Of a stretch of DNA of 62,370 nt, positions 27,412 through 35,961 are shown in pieces (within the stretch, counting starts at the first letter, position 1; each line of letters opens with the position of its first letter). This DNA comes from Synergistaceae bacterium. Its GTDB lineage: Bacteria > Synergistota > Synergistia > Synergistales > Aminobacteriaceae. The translations under genes were made by a program, and so were the position numbers. The DNA lies in contig JAISUO010000046.1 in the NCBI GenBank assembly GCA_031272035.1, forward strand, positions 1-62,370, written 5' to 3'. The notes under the pieces are model-generated. The model ran no database searches and was not told the origin of the DNA. It saw only the letters and a list, made by a program, of their open reading frames with translations.

Positions 27412-28239
27412 ATGAATTACGAGGGAACGATATACCGGCCGCCGTCGGAGGCGGACAGTCTGCTGGTGCAGGTGACGATCGGCTGTTCATGGAACGCCTG
27501 CACCTTTTGCGACATGTACAGAGAGAAGACCTATCGCGTTCGCCCTCTGGAGGAGGTGCTGGCGGACCTTCGAGAGGCGGCGCCGTACCAGGACCGCTTC
27601 CGGCGGATTTTTCTCTGCGACGGGGACGCTCTGGGATTGCCCATGCCCTTTCTGACGGCAATCCTGAGGGAGATCCGGCTTCTGTTTCCCGGCCTGCGGG
27701 GAGTGCGGGCCTACGCCTCAGCCCGGAACGTGTTGGAGAAAACCCCCGGGGACCTGAAACACCTGGCCGAACTGGGGCTGGACATGGCTTATATCGGTCT
27801 GGAGTCCGGAAGTGACCGGGTTCTCGCCCTCGTCAACAAGGGCATCACCAAACGGGAAATGATCGACGGGGCCCTGCGGCTGAAGGAAGCGGGGATCCTT
27901 CAATCCGTCAGTATCATTGCCGGTCTCGGCGGCGAGGCGCTGTCCGAAGAACACATCCTGGAGACGGCGGACGCTCTGAACGCCATGCAGCCGGAATACC
28001 TGGGTCTGCTGGTTCTTCACTCGGGAGAAGATACGAGTCTTGCCCACCTTTACCGGGAGGAAGAAGACCCCCGACTTCCGTCCTTCCGTCTGGTTCTGGC
28101 GGAGGCGAAACTGCTGCTGGAGCATCTGGAACTGAAGAATTGCCTCTTTACCAGCGCCCACGTTTCCAACTATTTTTACCTGAAGGGGAATCTGCCCCGA
28201 GACCGGCAAAAACTGCTGGCTCAACTCTCTGCCGCCTGA
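27412..28239 (+). CDS. Radical SAM protein
   Basis: A 275-residue protein with the cluster motif GCSWNACTFCDMY near residues 27-39 (Cys-x4-Cys-x2-Cys, as in the YgiQ/COG1032-like set), which binds a 4Fe-4S cluster and SAM. Additional family features are LCDGDAL, the GLESGSD block and the SIIAGLGGE segment. It lacks a B12-binding domain. The reaction is not known. The gene starts 26 bp after the chemoreceptor stop, so it may ride on that transcript, but a functional link is not evident. Confidence 0.87.
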   Translation: MNYEGTIYRPPSEADSLLVQVTIGCSWNACTFCDMYREKTYRVRPLEEVLADLREAAPYQDRFRRIFLCDGDALGLPMPFLTAILREIRLLFPGLRGVRAYASARNVLEKTPGDLKHLAELGLDMAYIGLESGSDRVLALVNKGITKREMIDGALRLKEAGILQSVSIIAGLGGEALSEEHILETADALNAMQPEYLGLLVLHSGEDTSLAHLYREEEDPRLPSFRLVLAEAKLLLEHLELKNCLFTSAHVSNYFYLKGNLPRDRQKLLAQLSAA

Positions 28240-28321
28240 AAAGATTGATTTTTCATGGCGCCATACCCTGTTGCAGAGGTCGGGCCCTCCTCGCGGGGAA
28301 CGAGATCGGCAGGTTCTGGTA

Positions 28322-29281
28322 TCAGCAGGCCCTTTCCAGCGCCTTCACCTTTTGCAACGCCCGTTCCGCCCCGGCCATGACGTCCTCCATGACCTGGCGC
28401 ACCGTTTTTATTTCGTGGAGCATTCCCGCGATCTGACCGGCCTGAATGCTGCCGTTTGTCACATCTCCCTCCACGGCCCGAAGCAGGGAGCCCGTCAGGG
28501 GCTTCAGAAGCTCCGCCTCGTCCAGATGACGGCGAAGGCCCTCAAAATAGCTGTCCGTCAGCGAATTTCGGATACACCGCGTGGCGTTTCTCGTGTTCGC
28601 GCAGGTGACCACGCTGTCCGTCTCTTTGGCGGCCAGGACCTTTTCCTTGAAGGCCGGATGAACGGGGCACTCCTTCGTCGCGAGAAAAGCCGTCCCCATC
28701 TGAACTCCCACGGCGCCCATGGCCAGAGCCGCAAGGAATCCCCTGCCGTCCGCGATGCCTCCGGCGGCGATCACGGGAATACGCAGGGCCTCGGCAACCA
28801 GCGGGACGAGCGTCATCGTGGAGACCGTTCCGATATGTCCCCCGGATTCCTCTCCTTCCGCCACCACCGCCGTCACGCCCAGGGCTTCCACTTTCAGAGC
28901 GGCGTGAACGTGGGGAACCACCGAAAGAATTTTGCAGCCTCCGGAGAGCAGGTCCTTCACGTAGGGTTCGGGGTTGCCCGCCCCTGTGGTCACCACGGCG
29001 ACGCCCTCTTCCAGGATCACGTCGACGATGGCCCGACAGTGGGGGTTGTTCAGCACGATGCTGACGCCGAAGGGGCGTTTTGTGCGCTCCCGTGCGGCCC
29101 TGACCTCCTTCCGGACAAAGTCGGCGTCCTGTGCGGCCGAGGCGATGATCCCCAGTCCACCCGCCTCGCTGACCGCGGCCGCGAACGTCCCGTTGGAAAT
29201 ATGCGCCATGGCCCCCTGGATGATCGGGAACTCGATTCCCAGCAGATCCGATAATGCCGTATGTATTTTCGTTTCCTCCAC
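28322..29281 (-). CDS. FabK-like / nitronate monooxygenase-family flavoprotein
   Basis: FMN-dependent TIM-barrel protein of about 319 residues. The PIIQGAMAHISNGTFAAAVS opening, the PFGVSIVLNN segment, GEESGGHIG and IPVIAAGGIADGRG are the core of the 2-nitropropane dioxygenase/enoyl-ACP reductase II family, and the GGHIG and GIADGRG wording is closest to FabK. It could be the enoyl-ACP reductase of fatty acid synthesis or a nitronate or 2-enoate oxidoreductase. The start is uncertain: the frame opens with GTG at 29281 directly on top of GGGAGG, and no ATG, GTG or TTG codon with good spacing follows. It is the last gene of the Liv operon, 59 bp after livF. Confidence 0.85.
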   Translation of the reverse strand: MEETKIHTALSDLLGIEFPIIQGAMAHISNGTFAAAVSEAGGLGIIASAAQDADFVRKEVRAARERTKRPFGVSIVLNNPHCRAIVDVILEEGVAVVTTGAGNPEPYVKDLLSGGCKILSVVPHVHAALKVEALGVTAVVAEGEESGGHIGTVSTMTLVPLVAEALRIPVIAAGGIADGRGFLAALAMGAVGVQMGTAFLATKECPVHPAFKEKVLAAKETDSVVTCANTRNATRCIRNSLTDSYFEGLRRHLDEAELLKPLTGSLLRAVEGDVTNGSIQAGQIAGMLHEIKTVRQVMEDVMAGAERALQKVKALERAC

Positions 29282-29340
29282 CTCCCGATTTTATGAACAA
29301 AAACGCCGTTTTTCAGTGGAGACACGTCCTCCTCAGGCTG

Positions 29341-30048
29341 TCAGCTGCCCAGATAGGCTTCCTTCACACGCGGATCGGTTAAAAGTTCCTGCGCGGAGCC
29401 GGAGAGACTGATTTTGCCGGTTTCCAGAACGTAGGCCCGACTGGCGATGTTCAGCGCCATGTACGCATTTTGCTCGACGAGCAGGATCGTGGCGCCGTTT
29501 CTGTTCATGGTCTGAATGACGCGAAAGATTTCGTCGATAATCAGCGGTGCAAGCCCCATAGAGGGTTCGTCCAGCACGACAAGCTCGCCCCTGGTCATCA
29601 TCGCGCGCCCCACGGCGAGCATCTGCTGTTCTCCGCCGGAGAGCGTCAGAGAGGGTTGGTTGCGGCGTTCTCTGAGGCGGGGAAATCGGTCAAACACTTC
29701 GTCCATGTCTCTTTTGACGCCCGCGGGGTCCCTGCGCAGGTTTGCGCCCATCTTCAGGTTTTCCATGACGGTCAGGTTCGTGAAGATTCGGCGGCCTTCG
29801 GGAATGTGCGTGATGCCCCAGCCGACGATCTGGTGCGGCGGCTTGTTCGTGATGTCCCTGCCCTTGAATATAATCGATCCGCGGGAAGCCTTTTCCAAGC
29901 CCGTGATCGTGCGCAGCGTCGTTGTTTTGCCCGCGCCGTTGGAGCCGATCAGGGTTACGATCTCGCCTTCTTCGAGACAGAAGTCGATTCCCCTGACCGC
30001 TTTGATCGTGCCGTAGCTGACCTGCAGATCCTTCACTTCGAGCATCAT
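29341..30048 (-). CDS. livF: Branched-chain amino acid ABC transporter ATPase LivF
   Basis: Second ATPase of the Liv importer, 235 residues. Walker A GSNGAGKTT, signature LSGGEQQM and Walker B VVLDEPSMGLAP are intact, and the HIPEGRRIFTNLTVMENL region is specific for LivF. It overlaps livG by four bases, so translation is coupled. It acts on the cytoplasmic face with LivG, LivH and LivM. Confidence 0.96.
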   Translation of the reverse strand: MMLEVKDLQVSYGTIKAVRGIDFCLEEGEIVTLIGSNGAGKTTTLRTITGLEKASRGSIIFKGRDITNKPPHQIVGWGITHIPEGRRIFTNLTVMENLKMGANLRRDPAGVKRDMDEVFDRFPRLRERRNQPSLTLSGGEQQMLAVGRAMMTRGELVVLDEPSMGLAPLIIDEIFRVIQTMNRNGATILLVEQNAYMALNIASRAYVLETGKISLSGSAQELLTDPRVKEAYLGS

Positions 30049-30815
30049 AAGCTGCGTCCACCTCCGAGATAGGCCTCTATGAACTTTGGATTGTTTTGGA
30101 CCTGCTCCGGCGTCCCTTCCGCGATTGTCACTCCGAAGTCGAGGACTTTGATGTATTGGGCGATACGCATGACCAGCTTCATGTGATGTTCGATCATGAG
30201 GATCGTCTTGCCGAGCTCAGTGTTGACGCGACAAATGAGTTGCATGATGTCGTCGATTTCGTTGGGGTTCATGCCGGCCGCGGGTTCATCCAGCAACAGG
30301 AGCCTGGGCTCCGTCGCCAGCGCGCGCACGATCTCCAGTTTGCGCTGTTCGCCGTAGGGGAGGTTTCGCGAAAAATAGTCGCGCCTGTCCTGCAAACCAA
30401 ACATTTCAAGCAGATGCATCGCCTCGTCGGTGATGCGCTTCTCTTCGCTGTGATATTTTCCGGAGCGGAAGAGCGTGTTGACGAAACCATAGTCCGTGCT
30501 GCGGGTGTAGGCCATTTTAACGTTGTCCAGCACGGTCGCCTGACTGAACAGGCGGATATTTTGAAACGTGCGCGCCAGGCCCGCAGCGGTGAACTCGAAG
30601 GGTTTACAGCCCGTCATGGCTTTGCTGCCCACGTAGATTATGCCGCTGGTGGGCTGGTAAATGCCGGTGAGCATATTGAACACCGTCGTTTTGCCGGCGC
30701 CGTTCGGGCCGATGATGGCGTAAAGCTGTTTCTCCTCCATCTCAAGGCTGAAATCGTCCACAATCTGCAGGCCGCCAACCCGCAGCCCGATGCGGTCCGC
30801 TTTAAACACGCTCAT
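30045..30815 (-). CDS. livG: Branched-chain amino acid ABC transporter ATPase LivG
   Basis: ATPase of 256 residues with Walker A GPNGAGKTT, Walker B LLLLDEPAAGMNP and the LivG-type LARTFQNIRLF block. The signature is LPYGEQRK rather than LSGGQ, a normal variant for LivG. The gene abuts livM with no gap and overlaps livF by four bases. Confidence 0.96.
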   Translation of the reverse strand: MSVFKADRIGLRVGGLQIVDDFSLEMEEKQLYAIIGPNGAGKTTVFNMLTGIYQPTSGIIYVGSKAMTGCKPFEFTAAGLARTFQNIRLFSQATVLDNVKMAYTRSTDYGFVNTLFRSGKYHSEEKRITDEAMHLLEMFGLQDRRDYFSRNLPYGEQRKLEIVRALATEPRLLLLDEPAAGMNPNEIDDIMQLICRVNTELGKTILMIEHHMKLVMRIAQYIKVLDFGVTIAEGTPEQVQNNPKFIEAYLGGGRSL

Positions 30816-31841
30816 TTATGGCCCCTCCGTTCCGACCCTGTTCCTCAATTTTTTCGGGATGAAATCGCGGAAGCCGATGTTCCGGATACCTCCGGTATTC
30901 ATCCTCAGGAAGGCGAACTCCCTGCCGCCGAACATGCCTTCCTGACGGAACAGGATGATGACCACGAGCAGCAGGCCGTAGATGATCAGGCGCCAGTCTT
31001 TGATGGAGCGCAGGACCTCCGGCAGGATCGTCAGCACGGCGGCCCCGAGCATGGAGCCGCTGATGCTGCCCACGCCCCCCGCGTACAGGTAGACGAGGAA
31101 GTCGGTGGATTTGGTGTAACTGAACACGTCGGGATGCAGATAGCGCAGCGTATGCGCGTACATGCTGCCCGCGACGCCCGCGATGAACGCCGACAGCACG
31201 AACGCGACGATCTTGTAGCGCGTGACGTTGATACCCATGGTGTCCGCGGCGATTTCGTTATCGCGGATTGCCATGCAGGCGCGCCCGTAGGATGAATCGA
31301 TGAAGTTTCGGCAAATGTAGATCGTGAGGATCACGAATGTATAAACCCAGAAGAACGTTGCCAGCCTGGGAACGCCTGTGAGGCCCTTCGCGCCGCCAAC
31401 CACCGGCGTGATGCGGACGATGGCGCGAATGACCTCGCCGAAGCCCAGCGTCACGATCGCCAGATAGTCGCCCTTGAGCCGAAGCGTCGGCGTTCCCACC
31501 AGATAACCGCAGATCGCGGCGCAGACGCCGCCGAAGAACGTGGCCCAAAGGAACACGATCCACTGCACCGGTTCGGGCATCTTCGACGCTTTTAACAGGA
31601 CGGTGGTCATCAGGGCGGCCATATAGGCCCCCACGGACATGAAACCAGCGTGCCCGATGGAGGACTGACCTGTGATGCCGGTGACCAGATTCAGCGACAG
31701 CGTCATGATGATGTTGATGCCGGCGAGCATAATGATCTGCATGATGTAGTTGTTGAGAAAGCCGGACTTCTGCAGACCAAACAGGATAAGAAACAGCAGC
31801 GGGATACAGATGATTTCAGAATGCTTTTTCAAACCTTCCAT
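30816..31841 (-). CDS. livM: Branched-chain amino acid ABC transporter permease LivM
   Basis: Inner-membrane permease of 341 residues with eight or more hydrophobic helices and the LivM signature GITGQSSIGHAGFMSVGAY near residue 55 and GAKGLTGVPR. It ends in a hydrophilic tail (FIPKKLRNRVGTEGP). ATG at 31841 follows AGAGGCG. It pairs with LivH in the membrane and lies 10 bp after that gene. Confidence 0.95.
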   Translation of the reverse strand: MEGLKKHSEIICIPLLFLILFGLQKSGFLNNYIMQIIMLAGINIIMTLSLNLVTGITGQSSIGHAGFMSVGAYMAALMTTVLLKASKMPEPVQWIVFLWATFFGGVCAAICGYLVGTPTLRLKGDYLAIVTLGFGEVIRAIVRITPVVGGAKGLTGVPRLATFFWVYTFVILTIYICRNFIDSSYGRACMAIRDNEIAADTMGINVTRYKIVAFVLSAFIAGVAGSMYAHTLRYLHPDVFSYTKSTDFLVYLYAGGVGSISGSMLGAAVLTILPEVLRSIKDWRLIIYGLLLVVIILFRQEGMFGGREFAFLRMNTGGIRNIGFRDFIPKKLRNRVGTEGP

Positions 31842-31851
31842 ATCTTCGCCT

Positions 31852-32754
31852 CTAAACTTTCTCTATCATGGGTTTGCCGAGCAGACCTTCAGGTTTGAGC
31901 AGCAGAATGAGCACCAGTACCACGAACGAGAAGCCATAGGCGATTTCTGAATAGGCCGCGGAAATCATGATCTCCACCACACCCATGATAAAGCCGCCCA
32001 GCACCGCGCCGCGTATGTCGCCTATGCCGCCGACGACGGCCGCAATGAACGCCTTGTTGCCCAGCGTCGCGCCCATCGTGACGAGGAGGATGGGGTAGCT
32101 GCTGGCGTAGAACGCGCCGCTTATGGCGGCGAGCGCCGCGCCGATGAAGAACGTCACGGAGACCACGCGGTTGATATTGATCCCCATCAGGGCGGACGCG
32201 TCCTTATCGCAGGAAACGGCGCGCATCTGCATTCCGATTTTTGTTTTCATGACCACGAAGTAGAGGATGATCATGATGATGATCGACAGAACGATGATGA
32301 CCAGACGCATGACGCTGAGCTGAACGTTGCCGGCAAAGAAGAGCCTGTCCTGCATCAGCTTCGGGAACGTACGGGGATTTGGCCCGACGAAGGGCAATGC
32401 GCGCAGCAGGTTCTGCGTAAAGATGGAAACGCCGATGGCGGCGATCATGCTGGAAATTTTGGGCCTGTTGCGGAGCGGTTTATAGGCGACGCGTTCCACA
32501 CCCACGCCAATGAAGCCGGTGATGGCGGAACCGGTCCCGATCACCAGCAGAGCGACGGCCGGACCGATCATTATGTTGGCGAAGAAGATGCTCACGATAA
32601 AGAACACGGCGTAGGAGCCCATCATCAGAAAATCGCCGTGGGCCATGTTGATCATGCGAATGATGCCGAAAACCATCGTATACCCAATCGCGAGCAAAGC
32701 GTAAATGCTGCCGAGCTGCAGACCGTAAACCAATAGCTGCGCGAATGTGTTCAA
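31852..32754 (-). CDS. livH: Branched-chain amino acid ABC transporter permease LivH
   Basis: Permease of 300 residues with the LivH signature GYTMVFGIIRMINMAHGDF near residue 24 and GNKAFIAAVVGGIGDIRGA toward the end. The start codon is TTG at 32754, supported by GGGAGG eight bases upstream. It is separated from livJ by a 144-bp spacer holding a terminator-like stem-loop and a 15-bp tandem repeat, so its expression is probably lower than that of the binding protein. Confidence 0.95.
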   Translation of the reverse strand: MNTFAQLLVYGLQLGSIYALLAIGYTMVFGIIRMINMAHGDFLMMGSYAVFFIVSIFFANIMIGPAVALLVIGTGSAITGFIGVGVERVAYKPLRNRPKISSMIAAIGVSIFTQNLLRALPFVGPNPRTFPKLMQDRLFFAGNVQLSVMRLVIIVLSIIIMIILYFVVMKTKIGMQMRAVSCDKDASALMGININRVVSVTFFIGAALAAISGAFYASSYPILLVTMGATLGNKAFIAAVVGGIGDIRGAVLGGFIMGVVEIMISAAYSEIAYGFSFVVLVLILLLKPEGLLGKPMIEKV

Positions 32755-32804
32755 AAAGAAAGCCTCCCGTTCTGTGGCCGGAAAAATTGGGGAATTGGGG
32801 ACGG

Positions 32805-32858
32805 AAAAATTCTGGTCAGAAAAATTCTGGTCAGAAATATTGGGTCAGAAAAATTTGG
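32805..32858. repeat. 15-bp tandem repeat in the livJ-livH spacer
   Basis: AAAAATTCTGGTCAG occurs twice perfectly in tandem (32805-32819, 32820-32834), then once with changes (32835-32848), then as a partial unit AAAAATTTGG (32849-32858). The last partial unit supplies the T-tract of the livJ terminator on the minus strand. Confidence 0.9.
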
Positions 32859-32887
32859 CCTGGCGGTGTCCGTCCCGGCCAGGCCAA
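32847..32887 (-). terminator. Terminator/attenuator between livJ and livH
   Basis: Perfect 10-bp stem (TTGGCCTGGC at 32855-32864 with GCCAGGCCAA at 32878-32887), a 13-base loop, then on the minus strand ATTTTT. It lies directly after the livJ stop and before livH, so it should cut most transcripts after livJ. Confidence 0.85.
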
Positions 32888-32898
32888 CACAAAAAACC

Positions 32899-34077
32899 TC
32901 AGTTGAGGCTGATCGAATCCACGAACCGGGCGACGCCGTCTTTCACCTGAAGGATCGTGCCGCTCTTGACCGGATTGCGATCCTCGTCAAATTTGACATG
33001 GCCGGAGGGGAGCGTCATGTCGGTTTTCATCATGGCGTCGCGGATTCCGGGTCCGTCCAGAGTCTTTGCGGTCTGGAGGGCGTTGAGGACGATATGAGCG
33101 GCTTCATAGGCCATGGCGGAGCAGAAACTGGGGCGGTAGCCGGCCAGATCAGTGAAGGCTTTCACGAAGTCCTTTGCGCCTTCCGCGTCGGGGGAGAAGC
33201 CGGTGACGTAGTAGGCGCCTTCGAGCACGTCGCGGCCGACGAGGTCCGGCAGAGCCGCGTAGTCCCAGGAGTCGCAGCCGAGCAGCGTGGCGGTGATGCC
33301 CATGCCCCGGGCCTGCTGGAGCTGCAGCGGGATGTTCTCGATGTGGCTCGGGAAGAACACCGCTTCGGGATTCGCGTTTTTGATGAGCGTCAGCTGGGCG
33401 CTGAAGTCTTTAATTTCCTGACCGCTGAAGGCTTCCGCGGCCACAACTTTTCCGCCCAGATTTTTGAAGGCTTCGATGAAGGAATCGGTCAGGCCGGAAC
33501 TGTAGGTGTCGGCGTTGTCGTAAAGAACGGCGACCTTGCGCACTCCGAGGTTGTCATAAGCAAACTTCGCGATGACTTTGCCCTGGAAGGGATCGATGAA
33601 GCAGGCGCGGAAAATGTAGTCGCCGACCTGAGTGACCTTGATATTGGTGCCGGTGTTGGTGATTTGAGGGATCTGCGCGGCCTGGCTGACCTCGCCGGAT
33701 GCAATGGTGTCGCCGGAGTTGTTTGGGCCGACGATCGCGAGGACTCCATCCTGCTCAATGAGCTTCTGAACGGCATTAACAGAGATTTCGGGTTTCGCTT
33801 CGCAGTCCTCGATGACCCACGTGATTTTGACCTTCTTTCCGCCAATGTCGAGGCCGCCGACGGCATCCAGCTCTTTCTTCACCAGTGTAATGGCGTCCAC
33901 CATGTTTTTGCCGTCCAGCGCCTGACCGCCGGAAATCGAGGCCACGAGGCCGATTTTGATCTCATCTGGAACGGCCCCGGCGGCCTCCGCGGGCGTCGCC
34001 ATGAAACCCCCGCCCAACGTGGAACCGATCAGAGCCGCGACGAACAGCGCCAAAATGAAACACAAAGCCTTTTTCAT
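32899..34077 (-). CDS. livJ: Branched-chain amino acid ABC transporter substrate-binding protein LivJ
   Basis: Periplasmic binding protein of 392 residues, type I fold. It has a Sec signal peptide (MKKALCFILALFVAALIG, cleavage likely after ATPAEA) with no lipobox Cys, so a soluble periplasmic protein is expected. IKIGLVASISGGQALDGKNM is the usual opening, and GPNNSGDTIASGEVSQAAQI and GCDSWDYAALPDLVG are ligand-cleft segments. The start ATG at 34077 with AAAAGGAG upstream was chosen over a longer frame without signal peptide. An internal -10 box (34123-34128) and a terminator after it suggest separate high expression within the larger operon. The ligand may be an amino acid derivative rather than Leu/Ile/Val. 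Confidence 0.95.
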   Translation of the reverse strand: MKKALCFILALFVAALIGSTLGGGFMATPAEAAGAVPDEIKIGLVASISGGQALDGKNMVDAITLVKKELDAVGGLDIGGKKVKITWVIEDCEAKPEISVNAVQKLIEQDGVLAIVGPNNSGDTIASGEVSQAAQIPQITNTGTNIKVTQVGDYIFRACFIDPFQGKVIAKFAYDNLGVRKVAVLYDNADTYSSGLTDSFIEAFKNLGGKVVAAEAFSGQEIKDFSAQLTLIKNANPEAVFFPSHIENIPLQLQQARGMGITATLLGCDSWDYAALPDLVGRDVLEGAYYVTGFSPDAEGAKDFVKAFTDLAGYRPSFCSAMAYEAAHIVLNALQTAKTLDGPGIRDAMMKTDMTLPSGHVKFDEDRNPVKSGTILQVKDGVARFVDSISLN

Positions 34078-34122
34078 TCTGAAAACTCTCCTTTTTTTTA
34101 ATAATTGGGATTGATGAAAAGA

Positions 34123-34128
34123 ATTATA
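34123..34128 (-). promoter_or_regulatory. Probable internal -10 box for livJ
   Basis: A perfect TATAAT on the minus strand, 46 bp before the livJ start. No convincing -35 precedes it; the nearest is a weak CGCACA inside the end of the PPC-domain gene. Confidence 0.4.
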
Positions 34129-34138
34129 TAATAAGGGA

Positions 34139-34702
34139 TTATTTTTGTGCGACGTTTCTGTAGAAGTTTTCCGGGAAGGTATAGCCTTCTTCAAAGACGT
34201 CCACCGGAGGCAGAGCCTCAATGTCCAGCAGTTCCGTCACAAACACCTGCATACAGCCCTTTATGACAGTGCCCTCGACCATATGGCCGCTGAACGTCAC
34301 CGTGTCCCAGGCGCCGCCGGCGACAAAGTGCATCGCCACGAAGGGTTCCTCCCCGCCGCTTTTCGTGGGTCGCTGACCGATCATGCCGCCGATGGCGCCG
34401 AGCATGCTCAGGTTGTGGTTCACGCAAACGGCCTCCCGGTGCCAGTTGTCCGGATCGTTGTAATCCGGCGCCCAGATGAAGTATTTGCAGGGCTGAAACG
34501 CGTCCATGAAGGTGGCGTGGACCTTGCCGAAGCGTATGTGCTGCTCTTTGGCAAAGTTTTCGATGGCCAGCACCGGGTCCGCGCCCGTCGTCATGCGAAC
34601 GATGAACTCCCTGCCGCGGCGTGCTTCGCAGCAATGATACTGCGCGGGAAACTTTGCGTCCTGCTGCCATTCAGGCAGGACGACGCTTTCGTGTCTGCTC
34701 AT
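34139..34702 (-). CDS. PPC-domain (DUF296) protein
   Basis: A 187-residue protein dominated by a PPC/DUF296 fold: RRGREFIVRMTTGADPVLAI, then FAKEQHIRFGKVHATFMDAF, and a C-terminal VIKGCMQVFVTELL strand. Bacterial PPC proteins form trimers; some are linked to DNA binding and others sit in metabolic operons with no known role. A HxxC-rich start (QYHCCEARR) and a WHREAVCVNHN stretch add possible metal ligands. Its start overlaps the aminotransferase stop by four bases, so it is translationally coupled to amino-acid catabolism. A regulatory or ligand-sensing task is a guess. Confidence 0.75.
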   Translation of the reverse strand: MSRHESVVLPEWQQDAKFPAQYHCCEARRGREFIVRMTTGADPVLAIENFAKEQHIRFGKVHATFMDAFQPCKYFIWAPDYNDPDNWHREAVCVNHNLSMLGAIGGMIGQRPTKSGGEEPFVAMHFVAGGAWDTVTFSGHMVEGTVIKGCMQVFVTELLDIEALPPVDVFEEGYTFPENFYRNVAQK

Positions 34703-35916
34703 TTCGACCCCTCCTCTGACAAGCGGTGAACCGCTTTTTCGATTCTGTCCAAACCTTCTTCGAGGACCTTCATTCCCTTTGCGAAGACGAACCGGACATA
34801 TCCGGGATACTCGAAGGCCGTTCCAGGCACCACCGCGACATGGGCTTCCTCCAGAAAGAACCGGGCGACGTCCATATCGTTCCCGACCACGGCGCCATCG
34901 CCGGTATGCCGGCCCAGAAGTTCCTTCACGCTGGCCCAGGCGTAGAAGGCTCCGTCCGGCTTCCGGCAGTTCATATGCGGAATTTCGTTCAGCCGTCCGA
35001 CGAAATAATCCCGCCGTCGGGCGTACTCCGCCGTCATGGCCGCGACGGCGTCCTGCGGGCCGTCCAGCGCCTCCACCGCCGCCTGCTGCGCGATGGAGTT
35101 GATGTTGCCGCTCACGTGCCCCTGAAGGCTCCCGATCATCCCGATCACGTCGGCAGGGCCGGCCGTGTAGCCCACACGCCAGCCCGTCATGGCGTAGGTT
35201 TTCGACAGGGAGTTGACGATGATCGTCCGGCTTCCGGCCGCGTCCCCGAAGGATGCGGGAGACCGGCAGACGCGCCCGTCGTAGATCAGGTGCTCATAAA
35301 CCTCGTCGGAGATGATCCACACGTTCCGCTCCGTCAGAAAATTAACTATTCCTTCCAGCTCTTCCGGCTCGCAGACGCTGCCGGTGGGATTGTTGGGGCA
35401 GTTGAGGACGAAGCCCGCAACCTCCGGACTGTAGTGCGACCGCACGTCCGCCAGGGTCACCCGGAAATTGTTCTCTTCCGCCGTGGGAAACAGAAGCGGC
35501 TCCGCGTCCGCCAGACGGATTTGCTCCATGTAGCTGACGTAGCACGGAGTGGGGATCATCACCCGATCTCCGGCGTCGAAGAGCACCTGAAAGACCTCGT
35601 AAAGCGCCTGTTTGCCGCCGTTGCTCACCACGATTTCGGAGGGATCAAAGCTGAGTCCGTTTTCACGCTTCAGCTTCCGGGCCACAGCCTGCCGCAGCTC
35701 CAGGGTTCCCGGCACGTCCGTATATTTCGTGAAGCCGTCCGCGAGAGCGCGGGCCGCCGCCTCTTTGATGGAGTCCGGAGTGTCGAAATCCGGCTCGCCC
35801 TGGGCAAAGGAGATCACGTCCACACCCCGTCGCTTCATTTCGCCCGCAAGCGCGGACATGGACTCCGTAGCCGAAGGGGCAAGCCGACTGGCGCGCCTCG
35901 AAAACAGCGTTTTCAT
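34699..35916 (-). CDS. PLP-dependent aminotransferase, class I/II
   Basis: Fold-type I aminotransferase of 405 residues that swaps an amino group between an amino acid and a keto acid. The PLP lysine is in NSLSKTYAMTGWRVGY (about residue 240). DVISFAQGEPDFDTP near the N-terminus, LNCPNNPTGSVCEPEE and WIISDEVYEHLIYDG are the standard aspartate aminotransferase-family blocks. In this operon it would convert the free amino acid released upstream to its keto acid. An 18-bp perfect tandem duplication lies 9 bp before its start codon (35926-35961). Exact substrate not predictable. Confidence 0.93.
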   Translation of the reverse strand: MKTLFSRRASRLAPSATESMSALAGEMKRRGVDVISFAQGEPDFDTPDSIKEAAARALADGFTKYTDVPGTLELRQAVARKLKRENGLSFDPSEIVVSNGGKQALYEVFQVLFDAGDRVMIPTPCYVSYMEQIRLADAEPLLFPTAEENNFRVTLADVRSHYSPEVAGFVLNCPNNPTGSVCEPEELEGIVNFLTERNVWIISDEVYEHLIYDGRVCRSPASFGDAAGSRTIIVNSLSKTYAMTGWRVGYTAGPADVIGMIGSLQGHVSGNINSIAQQAAVEALDGPQDAVAAMTAEYARRRDYFVGRLNEIPHMNCRKPDGAFYAWASVKELLGRHTGDGAVVGNDMDVARFFLEEAHVAVVPGTAFEYPGYVRFVFAKGMKVLEEGLDRIEKAVHRLSEEGSK

Positions 35917-35925
35917 TTTTCTTTA

Positions 35926-35961
35926 TCAAACCTTCCCTTATTTTCAAACCTTCCCTTATTT
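35926..35961. repeat. Perfect 18-bp tandem duplication at the M20-aminotransferase junction
   Basis: The unit TCAAACCTTCCCTTATTT occurs twice head to tail (35926-35943 and 35944-35961) with no mismatch. The right copy overlaps the last codons and stop of the M20 gene; the left copy fills the ribosome-site region of the aminotransferase gene, where minus-strand AAGGGAAGG occurs. Confidence 0.95.

Noticed and set aside
21968-27661. A minus-strand open frame of 1897 codons antisense to the hybrid kinase, chemoreceptor and radical SAM genes
   Set aside because: It mirrors the codons of three well-recognised plus-strand genes, reads as His/Gly/Arg/Val-rich text with no domain, and crosses a gene boundary. 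High GC at third positions removes stop codons on the opposite strand.
32805-32858. CRISPR-like repeat
   Set aside because: Units are 15 bp with no spacers between them and no cas genes are nearby; it is a simple tandem duplication.
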